A stretch of 19,113 nucleotides of DNA from Minisyncoccota bacterium (GCA_018062165.1 JAGOSU010000009.1:1-19113), one strand, 5' to 3'. Positions 1 to 7,038 are shown, counted from the first letter of the stretch. Notes: a model not told the origin generated them from the letters alone. Made by a program: numbers and translations.

Positions 1-1
1 C

Positions 2-409
2 GTGTACGTTTTAAGTGACATGCTTCAGTCTTCAATAAGTAAATTCAAAGCGTACGGGACATTCGCACACCTTTATGGTGACGGGCCAACGCCAACTGGC
101 GTCGAGTTTCCAACCGGACTCTTCCAAATAGTCGAGGGTACAGATGGGCCCGTGTTCAGGATTGATCCTGAGATGCTTGCCAAACATGATGACTACAACC
201 GCTCATACAACATGGGGGACGCAGAGGAGCGCTTCGGATGCCTCGCTCGCGAAGTGAGGGTCGGAGAGCGTCCTGACGGGACGCCCCTCACAATCATTCC
301 CGCCGTCTACCAGCGCTACGAGAAACTGGCTGAGCGATTCCTGGTCCCACGTCTCGAGGAGTACACAACGAACGTCTTGAAGGTGGCTAGCTCGCAAAAG
401 GAGTCCTGA
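2..409 (+). CDS. Hypothetical protein, probably 5'-truncated
   Basis: The frame is open from the window edge to a TGA at 407-409 and encodes at least 135 residues. The GTG at position 2 is only the first codon visible, so the true start may lie outside the window. The product is soluble and mixed-charge, with no signal peptide or membrane segment. It holds a Gly/Pro-rich middle part and a C-terminal part (about residues 95-130) that looks helical. I recognise no family. murG follows after 20 nt, and its extended -10 box begins right after this stop codon, so the two need not share a transcript. Confidence 0.6.
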   Translation: MYVLSDMLQSSISKFKAYGTFAHLYGDGPTPTGVEFPTGLFQIVEGTDGPVFRIDPEMLAKHDDYNRSYNMGDAEERFGCLAREVRVGERPDGTPLTIIPAVYQRYEKLAERFLVPRLEEYTTNVLKVASSQKES

Positions 410-418
410 TGCTATAAT
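410..418 (+). promoter_or_regulatory. Extended -10 promoter of murG
   Basis: TGCTATAAT is a perfect extended -10 (TGn plus consensus hexamer), 11 nt before the murG ATG. No good -35 lies 16-18 nt upstream, as is usual for extended -10 promoters. The predicted transcription start is within about 5 nt of the ATG, so the mRNA would be practically leaderless. Confidence 0.65.
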
Positions 419-429
419 TTCCTGAATCT

Positions 430-1584
430 ATGAAAGTAGTCTTTACGGGCGGGGGGACAGGTGGGCACTTCTATCCCATCATCGCAATCGCGGAATCTAT
501 CCGTGACAAGGTCCGCGATCGCCACCTCCTGGCTCCTCGGATGTACTACATCTCGCCAACGGCGTATGACCCGGAAGCACTCTTTGAAAACGAGATTGAG
601 TTCATCAAGTGTCCAGCAGGGAAGATGCGGCGCTATTTCTCGCTCCTCAATTTTACGGACTGGTTCGTGACCGCATCCGGCATTATCTGGTCGTTCCTTA
701 CGCTTCTCCGAATCTATCCGGACGTTGTGGTCTCCAAGGGAGGGTACGCGAGCGTTCCGACGGTTCTTGCTGCAGCGGTACTTGGTATTCCCATTCTTGT
801 GCACGAATCGGACGCCAAGCCTGGAAGGGCTAACTTGCTTGCTGCTCGCTTTGCGTACCGCATCGGTATTGCGTTTGATAGCGCAGCACAGTACTTCCCG
901 AAGAATGCGCAGAAGAAGATTGCGCGCACTGGCATTCCCGTTCGCAAAGACCTCATGAAGCTTGAACGAGAGGGCGCGCACCAGTATCTCGACCTTGATC
1001 CTAGCGTTCCTACCATTCTGGTTCTCGGAGGCTCGAGCGGCTCTCTGCGCATGAATGAGACGCTACTTGCTTCACTTCCTGAACTCGTCGAGCTCGGGAA
1101 CGTCATCCACCAAACAGGTAAAGACCACTTCAAGAGTATGGAGAAGACTGCGCCGGTTGCCTTGGCCGCAAGCAAGCATGCCAGCCGCTACCATCCGTTC
1201 CCGTACCTTTCGGCTCTTTCGCTTCGTCGCGCTGCAGGAGCTGCCAACGTTATCATTTCAAGAGCGGGGGCGACGGCTATTACGGAAATCGCTATTTGGG
1301 GAATCCCTGCAATCTTGGTTCCGATCCCTGAAGAGATCAGCCATGACCAGCGCACCAATGCGTATTCCTACGCACACAGTGGCGCAGCCATTGTCATCGA
1401 AGAGGAAAATCTCTCACCACACGTACTCGTCTCTGAATGCCATCGCATCCTTACCGATACAGCGCTTGCAGAGGATATGCACGCTAAGAGTATTGGCTTT
1501 GCCGTACGAGACGCCGCTGACATCATCGCAGAAGAGCTGCTTTCGGTAGCACTCTCACACGAAGAGCCGCTTAAGACCTCATGA
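430..1584 (+). CDS. murG: UDP-GlcNAc:lipid I N-acetylglucosaminyltransferase MurG
   Basis: MurG is the membrane-associated GT28 enzyme that adds GlcNAc to lipid I to make lipid II, the last cytoplasmic step of peptidoglycan precursor synthesis. The 384-aa product has the N-terminal glycine loop GGGTGGH (residues 7-13), HESD at 125-128 in place of the usual HEQN, the inter-domain loop GGSSGS (200-205, usually GGSQG), and the UDP-GlcNAc site SRAGA (277-281) followed by a TEIAIWGIPAILVP strand and HDQRTNA (305-311). It is slightly longer than the usual 355-365 aa. The ATG lies just after a TGCTATAAT box, with no Shine-Dalgarno. Its stop overlaps the gltX start (ATGA), so the two genes are co-transcribed and probably translationally coupled. 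Assignment is firm. Confidence 0.95.
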   Translation: MKVVFTGGGTGGHFYPIIAIAESIRDKVRDRHLLAPRMYYISPTAYDPEALFENEIEFIKCPAGKMRRYFSLLNFTDWFVTASGIIWSFLTLLRIYPDVVVSKGGYASVPTVLAAAVLGIPILVHESDAKPGRANLLAARFAYRIGIAFDSAAQYFPKNAQKKIARTGIPVRKDLMKLEREGAHQYLDLDPSVPTILVLGGSSGSLRMNETLLASLPELVELGNVIHQTGKDHFKSMEKTAPVALAASKHASRYHPFPYLSALSLRRAAGAANVIISRAGATAITEIAIWGIPAILVPIPEEISHDQRTNAYSYAHSGAAIVIEEENLSPHVLVSECHRILTDTALAEDMHAKSIGFAVRDAADIIAEELLSVALSHEEPLKTS

Positions 1585-2888
1585 TTCGCACACGCATCCC
1601 GCCAAGCCCCACCGGGCGCTTTCATATCGGCACGGCTCGCACCGCGCTCTTTAATTATCTTTTTGCGCGGAAAAACGGTGGGGAGTTCCTTTTCCGCATC
1701 GAAGACACGGACCGTGCTCGGAGTCTGCCTGAACACGAGGCAGAAATTATTGAAGGGATGAAGTGGTTGGGGCTTGAGCACAATGGCGAGATTGTGCGAC
1801 AGAGCGAGCGTGTTGAACGCCACACTGATCTTCTGCATAAGCTCGTGAAAGAAGACAAGGCGTATCTTTCCAGGGAGGCAAGTGCAAAAGAAGAAGGGAA
1901 GGAGGTGGAAGTGGTGCGACTTCGAAATCCAGGACGCTCCATTACGTTTCGTGATGAGATACGCGGGAATATTACGTTTGATACCGCAGAGCTTTCAGAC
2001 TTCGTTATCGGGCGCTCCATTGATGACCCGCTCTACCACTTTGCAGTGGTAGTTGATGACAGCGACATGGGCATCACGCATGTCATTCGTGGTGAGGACC
2101 ATATCTCCAACACGCCCCGACAGATTCTGATTCAGGAAGCACTCGGCCTTGAGCGCCCAGTCTACGCACACCTGCCACTTATCCTTGCACCTGACCGCTC
2201 GAAGCTTTCCAAACGACATGGTGCCGTCTCGCTCTTTGAGTACCGGGAGCAGGGGTTCATGCCTGAAGCCATCATCAACTACCTCGCACTCCTTGGCTGG
2301 AACCCGGGAGACGACCGCGAGGACTTTACGCTCGATGAACTAGTTTCGCTCTTTGAATTCTCCAACGTGCAGAAGAACGGCGCAGTGTTCGACATGGTGA
2401 AGTTTAAGGATGTGAACCAGCGCTGGATGCGAAAACTCTCGGACGAAGAGTTTCTTACTCGCGGCGGACTCACTGCCTCTGATCCCGAGCGACTGCAGAA
2501 GGCCACGCATCTTTTCAAGGAGCGTGCCCATACCTTTGGGGAAGCTCGGGAGATGCTTACCGGGGAACTTTCTTGTCTTTTCTCGACCCCCGTTATCGAC
2601 AAGACCCTGCTCCTGAACAAGGAACCTGCAGAGGCCCCAGGGGCCACCAAAGGCCACCTAGAGGCCCTAAAAGGCCGTATAGAGGCCCTTCCGGAGGGTA
2701 TTGGAGCCGAGGAAGCAAAGACCGCCCTGATGCCATATGCAGACCAAGAAGGGAGGGGCGCTGTCCTCTGGCCGCTCCGGTATGCACTTTCTGGTGCCGA
2801 GCGTTCTCCTGACCCATTCACACTCATCAACATTCTTGGTCCGAAAGAATCTCTCTTACGCATACAAGCCGCGCTTGATATACTCTAG
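1581..2888 (+). CDS. gltX: Glutamyl-tRNA synthetase (class I)
   Basis: This enzyme charges tRNA-Glu and, in lineages without GlnRS, often also tRNA-Gln ahead of GatCAB amidation; whether that applies here is inference. The class I signatures are PPSPTG at 7-12, HIGT at 15-18, EDTD at 41-44, the HVIRGEDH segment (167-174) and KLSKR at 208-212. At 435 aa it is shorter than the usual 465-490: the Cys-containing insertion after the KAYLSR segment (93-98) is reduced to a short charged linker without zinc ligands. The C-terminal anticodon-binding part contains a direct heptad duplication, KGHLEAL/KGRIEAL (357-370), encoded by an imperfect 21-bp tandem repeat. The start overlaps the murG stop by 4 nt. 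The promoter of the next gene sits in the last codons. Confidence 0.95.
   Translation: MIRTRIPPSPTGRFHIGTARTALFNYLFARKNGGEFLFRIEDTDRARSLPEHEAEIIEGMKWLGLEHNGEIVRQSERVERHTDLLHKLVKEDKAYLSREASAKEEGKEVEVVRLRNPGRSITFRDEIRGNITFDTAELSDFVIGRSIDDPLYHFAVVVDDSDMGITHVIRGEDHISNTPRQILIQEALGLERPVYAHLPLILAPDRSKLSKRHGAVSLFEYREQGFMPEAIINYLALLGWNPGDDREDFTLDELVSLFEFSNVQKNGAVFDMVKFKDVNQRWMRKLSDEEFLTRGGLTASDPERLQKATHLFKERAHTFGEAREMLTGELSCLFSTPVIDKTLLLNKEPAEAPGATKGHLEALKGRIEALPEGIGAEEAKTALMPYADQEGRGAVLWPLRYALSGAERSPDPFTLINILGPKESLLRIQAALDIL
2649..2690 (+). repeat. 21-bp imperfect tandem duplication rich in GGCC within gltX
   Basis: The units 2649-2669 and 2670-2690 match at 17 of 21 positions and encode KGHLEAL and KGRIEAL. 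They belong to a run of six GGCC tetranucleotides starting at 2633, 2642, 2652, 2663, 2673 and 2684, spaced 9-11 nt apart. Codons here include CTA and ATA, which look less common in the rest of the gene. Confidence 0.8.
2876..2884 (+). promoter_or_regulatory. Extended -10 promoter of the M23 peptidase gene
   Basis: TGATATACT (extended -10, TATACT at 2879-2884) is embedded in the last codons of gltX, 7 nt before the next ATG. It would give a leaderless mRNA for the downstream gene independent of the murG-gltX transcript. Confidence 0.55.
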
Positions 2889-2891
2889 GGG

Positions 2892-4223
2892 ATGAAACCC
2901 CGTTCTTTGGCGTATTGCCTTGTGTTCTTTGCGCTTCTTGCGCTCCCCACGTTCGCGCTCGGTGATACCGCCTCAGACCTTAAGGCGCAGATAGAAGATA
3001 TCAACCGCAGACGTGCGGCTATTGATGCTGAGATTGCCGGGTACCAGAAGGAACTCAACGTGCTTGGTGGCCAGAAGCAGACGCTTCAGTCTGCAATACA
3101 AACGCTCGATGTCTCACGGAACCAGACGGCTTCACAGATTAAATCGACGCAGAGTAAGATTTCGGCCGCAAACCTGAAGCTCCAGGAACTCGCTCTAGAA
3201 ATTGGTGACAAGGAAACGGTGATTGCCGTTGACCGTGCGACGGTGTCTGAGTCTATTCGAAACATCGCGCAGATGGATGATTTGTCGACCCTTGAATATC
3301 TTCTTTCTTCCACCGACCTTTCAGATGCATGGGAAGCTGTAGATACCGCAGCCTCGGTTAACGAGGCATTGCGCGCGCATGTGCAGCAACTTTCTGAAAC
3401 TAAACGTGTCCTCACGAACCAGCATCAGGAGGTAGGAGCGACCAAGAAGAACCTCTCCGTGCTTTCAAGCGATCTCGACAACCAGAAGAAAGCACTCGAT
3501 GTGAACCGCCAGAGTAAACAGCAACTGCTCACTCAGACGCAATCGAGCGAGGCGGCGTACCAGGAATTGATTGCGAAGAAGCGCGCAGAGCAAGCACTGT
3601 TCGAGTCTGAACTTGATCGTCTTGAGCAGCAGCTGACCGGCAGCGTTGATAGTTCTGCTATTCCATCGGTGGGTTCCGGTGTGCTCACCTGGCCATTTTC
3701 TTCAACCCTCATGGCTAACTGCGTGTCTAAGAGCAGCGCACTTGGGAACATCCACTGCCTCACGCAGTATTTCGGTAACACCCCATTCAGTACCGCGAAC
3801 CCACAGGTATACAACGGCGCAGGACACAACGGCGTGGACTTCGGTGTACCTTCAGGAACTCCGGTGCAGGCGGCACTCTCTGGCACCGTGCTTGATACAG
3901 GGAACACAGATGCAATACCTGGTTGCTATTCGTTCGGTAAGTGGGCGGTAGTGAAGCATGCAAACGGCATCTCAACGCTCTACGCACACCTTTCCTCAAT
4001 CAGTGTGTCAGCAGGGCAGTCAGTTGCCACCGGGGGGTTGATTGGCTACTCCGGTATGACCGGCTACGCTACTGGCCCACACCTTCACTTCGCTGTGTAT
4101 GCATCCTCCGGCTTGCAGATTATGACCTTGTCGCAGTTCCGAGGGGCGACGAGTCCGTGCGCTAACGCCAAGATGCCGGTGGCGCCTCGAGAGGCGTATC
4201 TGAACCCAATGTCCTATCTATAG
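2892..4223 (+). CDS. Secreted coiled-coil M23 (LytM/lysostaphin-like) peptidase
   Basis: A 443-aa exported protein resembling EnvC/PcsB-type murein hydrolase factors. Residues 1-24 form a signal peptide (basic MKPR, then a Leu/Phe/Ala core). Residues about 26-115 and 165-250 are Gln/Lys/Glu-rich coiled coil. The C-terminal M23 domain starts near TWPF (266-269). Its zinc ligands are H312 and D316 (GHNGVDFG) and H399 (HLHF, 397-400), with H366 in YAHLS and H397 as the other catalytic histidines, so it appears enzymatically intact, unlike degenerate EnvC. Domain cysteines at 277, 289 and 345 could form disulfides. The expected role is cutting peptide cross-links during division. It starts 3 nt after gltX, with its own TATACT box; no Shine-Dalgarno is present. 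Confidence 0.9.
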   Translation: MKPRSLAYCLVFFALLALPTFALGDTASDLKAQIEDINRRRAAIDAEIAGYQKELNVLGGQKQTLQSAIQTLDVSRNQTASQIKSTQSKISAANLKLQELALEIGDKETVIAVDRATVSESIRNIAQMDDLSTLEYLLSSTDLSDAWEAVDTAASVNEALRAHVQQLSETKRVLTNQHQEVGATKKNLSVLSSDLDNQKKALDVNRQSKQQLLTQTQSSEAAYQELIAKKRAEQALFESELDRLEQQLTGSVDSSAIPSVGSGVLTWPFSSTLMANCVSKSSALGNIHCLTQYFGNTPFSTANPQVYNGAGHNGVDFGVPSGTPVQAALSGTVLDTGNTDAIPGCYSFGKWAVVKHANGISTLYAHLSSISVSAGQSVATGGLIGYSGMTGYATGPHLHFAVYASSGLQIMTLSQFRGATSPCANAKMPVAPREAYLNPMSYL

Positions 4224-4225
4224 CA

Positions 4226-4253
4226 TTGACTTTTTCTAAGCACGAGTTATCGT
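4226..4253 (+). promoter_or_regulatory. Promoter of the ATP-grasp-like gene
   Basis: TTGACT (4226-4231), a 16-nt spacer and TATCGT (4248-4253) lie 6 nt before the ATG at 4260. This is the best -35 box in the window apart from those of rplI and rplU. The predicted transcription start coincides with the ATG. Confidence 0.55.
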
Positions 4254-4259
4254 TTTATT

Positions 4260-5531
4260 ATGCCTGAACGCTGGATAGGATCACTCTGGAAGGAACGGCC
4301 CACGTTCGTTCCGCCTGAAGCGAAGCGTGAGAAACTCAAGAGCGAGACAATGGAGCCGTGGCCACAGGGTGTCCTCTCGCTTGATATTTGCTTCGATCAG
4401 AACGATATACCCTACGTCCTCGAAATTCACGGACGCAGTGCGGGTATTGGCATGGAGCGTATCGAGGACCAAGAGTTCGAGCGCCCAATTGACAAGCGAG
4501 TGCGACAAATAGCCCGAACTTGGAACGAGATGGGACATAAGTATCGGAATCCTGACTGGTTCGCCACTCTCGATCGCGACAAAGCGCGCCAAGCTGACCT
4601 TATTCCTGAAAGTAATCGCCCTGAGACGATTGTAAATGACGATTTCTCTCGACTCTTTAAGAAGGGCAAGGTCATTGTAAAGCCCCGCAACGAATCCCAG
4701 GGTGCGGGCATTAAAATTTTCAACGCCTCGCAACAGGTGGAAGCACACGCTTACGCCGAACAGCTCAAAGCGCGAGACGGTGCCTTCGTCGCCCAGCAAT
4801 TCATAGAATCAAAGGGTGCCGATCTTGCACCGGAAGATCTAAAAGGTCACCCGGCCTCGATGCGACTTCTCGTGCCATTTAAGCTGATTGACGGAAAAAT
4901 TAAAGTCACTATCCCACGCTTCGGTTACCAACGAGTCGCACAGTACGGCCGTCATGAAGTAGGCCAGAAGATTCGCGGCGTTCGAATCACCGAAGAGGAA
5001 GCGGGTGTAGTCAATATTGGACGTGGTGCTGCTTCAGTCCCTATGTCAGAGCGAGAATACAATCTCGCACTTCCGGTCGCACTCGAGATGATTCAGAACA
5101 TTTCGAAGTACGGGGCTGGAACTGAGGAGTTCAGGAGAGAACGTGGGTATACGGAAGCGGGAGAAGCTTCGAAACTTGAGAGCGACCTTAGAAAGAAATA
5201 TGATATTTACATTTATTCTCGCTACTCAGGAAACGAGAAAGAAGGAGAAGACCACGCTCTGGCGGCACATAATGCAGTGCAATTCCTTTTAAAGGTTGAG
5301 GAGCAGCTTCGCCTAATCGACCCAAGAATGCGCGAATCTAAGATTATGCGCAAACGCAACAGGTCGATGACCATATACCGCATCCCCAACGGTAACGGAG
5401 AGATGAAAGGAATAGTCCGCCTTCAAGATATGGTTCTCAAAGACACTGAATACGAATTCGACGCTAACGACCCTGGTTCGCTCCAGCGCGTCATCGCCAC
5501 GTTCATTAAGGAAAAATCACCCTTGATTTGA
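4260..5531 (+). CDS. ATP-grasp-like protein with permuted motif order
   Basis: A 423-aa soluble protein. Residues 137-152 (KVIVKP...GAGIK) match the ATP-grasp nucleotide-binding strand and glycine loop. FVAQQFIES (176-184), the ASMRLLV arginine strand (199-205) and VVNIGRGA (250-257) follow as in RimK-type ATP-grasp ligases. The usual final Mg-binding strand (acidic strand plus E-x-N) is not seen after them; a segment that resembles it, GVLSLDICF...PYVLEIHGRSAGI (37-63), sits at the N-terminus, suggesting a circularly permuted or rearranged fold. The C-terminal 150 residues are charged and unrecognised. An in-frame stop at 4227-4229 shows that no N-terminal part is missing. Substrate unknown. 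The gene is alone behind its own promoter, and its end overlaps the convergent glycosylase gene by 15 nt. Confidence 0.6.
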   Translation: MPERWIGSLWKERPTFVPPEAKREKLKSETMEPWPQGVLSLDICFDQNDIPYVLEIHGRSAGIGMERIEDQEFERPIDKRVRQIARTWNEMGHKYRNPDWFATLDRDKARQADLIPESNRPETIVNDDFSRLFKKGKVIVKPRNESQGAGIKIFNASQQVEAHAYAEQLKARDGAFVAQQFIESKGADLAPEDLKGHPASMRLLVPFKLIDGKIKVTIPRFGYQRVAQYGRHEVGQKIRGVRITEEEAGVVNIGRGAASVPMSEREYNLALPVALEMIQNISKYGAGTEEFRRERGYTEAGEASKLESDLRKKYDIYIYSRYSGNEKEGEDHALAAHNAVQFLLKVEEQLRLIDPRMRESKIMRKRNRSMTIYRIPNGNGEMKGIVRLQDMVLKDTEYEFDANDPGSLQRVIATFIKEKSPLI

Positions 5532-6143
5532 ATCTCTGCTCCTCCACAGCACACGACACGCGAGCGTTCGATACGGCGCCCATCGTTCTGCCATTCGTTC
5601 AAGTTTCTTTACAGGCGTCCCTCGTTTGAGCACATAGAGTGTTTCCATACTCCGCACAAGTCCCAAATCTCTTGCAGAGAAGATGTCGGGGTGTCCGGCC
5701 GCAAACATAAGGAACATCTCGCAGGTCCAGGGACCGATGCCCCAGACTTCCGTTAGTTTCTCCGTTGCTTCTTCTTTTGTTGCCTTGGAAAGGGAAGAGA
5801 GGTTGAGTCCTTTCTGCACCGCCTTCGCGAGTTCTTTGAGTGTCTTTGCTTTGGCGCCAGAGAGTCCTGCCTTCCGCAAGCGGGGGAGTGAGGTTTTTAA
5901 GATTGTCTCTGGAGTAACCTTACCGCCGCAGGTCTTTCGTACTCTCTCCCAAATACTGTCGGCTGCTTTGGTGGCGAGTTGCTGGCTCACGACTGAACTT
6001 GCTAGTGCGGAGAACAGTGTCGCGTTGCCTTTACGTCGCTTCGTCTTCTCGGCAAGACCAGACGCATGGGGGAGTGCGGCCTGGTACAGGATGGGGTCCC
6101 TTGACTTCCAGTGTTCAAGTGCTGCTTTTACCTGTGCGTCCAT
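5517..6143 (-). CDS. DNA-3-methyladenine glycosylase II (AlkA-like, HhH-GPD)
   Basis: A 208-aa base-excision-repair glycosylase that would remove alkylated purines. VSQQLATKAAD (52-62) matches the family's first conserved helix. The helix-hairpin-helix is TEVWGIGPWTCEMF (131-144), and FSARDLGL (155-162) carries the catalytic aspartate, D159. There is no Fe-S cluster cysteine set, which fits AlkA rather than Nth/MutY. It lacks the N-terminal domain of E. coli AlkA, giving the compact form found in many bacteria. A TATAGC -10-like box (6152-6157, minus strand) lies 8 nt before the ATG. The 3' end overlaps the convergent upstream gene by 15 nt, with no terminator visible between them. Confidence 0.88.
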   Translation of the reverse strand: MDAQVKAALEHWKSRDPILYQAALPHASGLAEKTKRRKGNATLFSALASSVVSQQLATKAADSIWERVRKTCGGKVTPETILKTSLPRLRKAGLSGAKAKTLKELAKAVQKGLNLSSLSKATKEEATEKLTEVWGIGPWTCEMFLMFAAGHPDIFSARDLGLVRSMETLYVLKRGTPVKKLERMAERWAPYRTLACRVLWRSRDSNQG

Positions 6144-6151
6144 AGCCCTAC

Positions 6152-6157
6152 GCTATA
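6152..6157 (-). promoter_or_regulatory. Possible -10 box of the AlkA-like gene
   Basis: TATAGC on the minus strand lies 8 nt before the ATG at 6143, the same spacing seen for other genes here. The match is 4 of 6 and no -35 is clear. Confidence 0.35.
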
Positions 6158-6169
6158 CCCAGAGCGCTC

Positions 6170-6197
6170 TTCACGCCACTTTTACGACGTATATACT
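6170..6197 (+). promoter_or_regulatory. Promoter of the small membrane protein / DUF3467 pair
   Basis: TTCACG (6170-6175), 16 nt, TATACT (6192-6197), then 6 nt to the ATG at 6204. The -10 is strong and the -35 moderate. Its position selects the ATG at 6204 over the longer open frame that begins upstream, and predicts a leaderless mRNA. Confidence 0.55.
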
Positions 6198-6203
6198 ACC
6201 CTC

Positions 6204-6401
6204 ATGGTACGCCTCATCATCTGGATTGTTATCGGCCTCCTCGCACTCTCCTTCTTCGGTATTTCCCTGCGCGGACTGGTCGAGAATCCTACCAACCAGG
6301 ACAACCTCTCCTTCGTATTCGCTATGGTTGAATCAGGCTGGAGCATGATTAAGATGTGGCTCCTTGATATGTGGGACATCGTGCGCGGCGTTTTTAACTA
6401 G
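6204..6401 (+). CDS. Small one-helix membrane protein (65 aa)
   Basis: The frame is open from further upstream, but the start is set at 6204 by a TATACT box 6 nt before it and because the resulting N-terminus is a plausible membrane helix: MVRLIIWIVIGLLALSFFGI. Residues 3-22 span the membrane. The remainder (LRGLVENPTNQDNL, then a Trp/Met-rich tail) looks amphipathic and may lie along the membrane. No enzymatic motif is present. The DUF3467 gene follows after 3 nt, so they form a transcription unit. Function unknown. Confidence 0.75.
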   Translation: MVRLIIWIVIGLLALSFFGISLRGLVENPTNQDNLSFVFAMVESGWSMIKMWLLDMWDIVRGVFN

Positions 6402-6404
6402 TTC

Positions 6405-6656
6405 ATGGAAGACAAGAAGAAAGTCACTATCACCATTCCTTCCGACGCCCGCCCCGGCTTCTCAAACGTCGCTCAGGTTTACGTCTCCGATGATTCTGTT
6501 GTCATGCAGTTTGCTTACGTACGACCTAATGCTGGCACTGGGCAGCTCATAGGAGAGGTCGTGCTGTCGCCTAAGCACGCCATTGAGTTCAATCGAGCTC
6601 TCGATCAGACCATTAAGCAGCATTTCACCCGCCATCTCGAAAAGGAGGGTTCATGA
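6405..6656 (+). CDS. DUF3467 family protein
   Basis: The 83-aa protein matches my recollection of DUF3467: a short charged N-terminus, then SNVAQVYVSDDSVVMQFAYV, a small loop, and a C-terminal VVLSPKHAIEFNRALDQTIKQ helix. Family members are small cytosolic proteins of unknown function, common in diverse bacteria and CPR. It begins 3 nt after the small membrane protein gene and has no Shine-Dalgarno, so it probably depends on translation of its neighbour. Its last codons contain AAGGAGG, and its stop overlaps a further ATG (see the 6653-6670 entry). Confidence 0.8.
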   Translation: MEDKKKVTITIPSDARPGFSNVAQVYVSDDSVVMQFAYVRPNAGTGQLIGEVVLSPKHAIEFNRALDQTIKQHFTRHLEKEGS

Positions 6657-6660
6657 ACCC
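6647..6660. repeat. Perfect 14-bp palindrome at the end of the DUF3467 gene
   Basis: GGGTTCATGAACCC is fully self-complementary and spans the DUF3467 stop codon. It could form a small hairpin in RNA or be a dimeric protein site; with no T-tract it is not a standard terminator. A second palindrome, CCCTTAAGGG, lies at 6679-6688. Confidence 0.5.
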
Positions 6661-6670
6661 CTTCATCTAA
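6653..6670 (+). other. Possible 5-codon mini-ORF behind a strong Shine-Dalgarno
   Basis: AAGGAGG (6642-6648) is followed at the ideal distance by ATG AAC CCC TTC ATC TAA (MNPFI), and the ATG overlaps the DUF3467 stop as ATGA. It is the only strong Shine-Dalgarno/ATG pair I noticed in the window. It may be a leader-like peptide, the remnant of a lost third gene, or chance, because the AAGGAGG is also simply the codons for Lys-Glu-Gly. Confidence 0.25.
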
Positions 6671-6713
6671 ATTTCACCCCCTTAAGGGTACGGTTCGACT
6701 GGGAGCACATAGA

Positions 6714-6719
6714 TATAAG
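6714..6719 (+). promoter_or_regulatory. Possible -10 box of the 77-aa secreted protein gene
   Basis: TATAAG lies 19 nt before the ATG at 6739, giving a predicted leader of about 12 nt. No convincing -35 is seen at 16-18 nt. Confidence 0.35.
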
Positions 6720-6738
6720 CCGAAATTCACGAAACGAT

Positions 6739-6972
6739 ATGAAGACTCTAATCCTTGGCGCATTGGCGGCAGCGGCGGTGGCCCTTCCGGCCTCCACCTT
6801 CGCGCAAATGTATGCCTACGTAAACACAAGTGGCGAAGTGATGTCCATCGACTCAGCGACTCCGGAAACGGCAATCGCAACAGCTCCAGGCATCGCTACG
6901 CACAGTGGTGTTATCAGGCTTGACGACACGTCTGACACCGAACTCGTCGGAGACAGCGTGTCGGGTGTGTAG
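6739..6972 (+). CDS. Small secreted protein (77 aa)
   Basis: The start at 6739 is chosen because the product then begins with a signal peptide: MKT, an Ala/Leu-rich core, and a likely cleavage after PASTFA (residue 22). The mature part is about 55 residues, starts QMYAYVNTSGEVMSID and ends in a polar, acidic tail. It has no cysteines and no anchor. The pattern AYVN-SGEV followed by an ATAPGI-HSGV segment resembles short exported proteins I associate with Parcubacteria; that recollection is not verified. It lies between the DUF3467 unit and another exported protein, in an envelope-related block. Function unknown. Confidence 0.7.
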   Translation: MKTLILGALAAAAVALPASTFAQMYAYVNTSGEVMSIDSATPETAIATAPGIATHSGVIRLDDTSDTELVGDSVSGV

Positions 6973-6995
6973 TCTGCAGACACCGTAGATTATTA

Positions 6996-7031
6996 AACGA
7001 GCTCTCGAAGCCACACCTTCGAGAGCTCGTT
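6996..7031. repeat. Perfect 15-bp inverted repeat (hairpin) before the 7048 gene
   Basis: The arms are 6996-7010 (A plus ACGAGCTCTCGAAG) and 7017-7031, with a 6-nt loop CCACAC. The stem is perfect. It sits 23 nt after the 6972 stop and ends next to the TATACT box of the following gene. It would be a terminator by position, but the bases after it are tatatactt, not a T-run, so an operator or RNA-stabilising role is also possible. Confidence 0.7.
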
Positions 7032-7032
7032 A

Positions 7033-7038
7033 TATACT
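7033..7038 (+). promoter_or_regulatory. -10 box of the 352-aa secreted protein gene
   Basis: TATACT lies 9 nt before the ATG at 7048. The -35 position would fall in the loop of the 6996-7031 hairpin and shows no consensus. Predicted leader: about 3 nt. Confidence 0.5.

Noticed and set aside
430..1500. Long minus-strand ORFs opposite murG and gltX
   Set aside because: They are shadows of firmly identified genes, with Arg/Ser-rich composition and no domain.
6691..6705. GGTTCGA reminiscent of a tRNA T-loop
   Set aside because: The flanking bases do not form the 5-bp T stem, and no acceptor or anticodon stem can be drawn around it.
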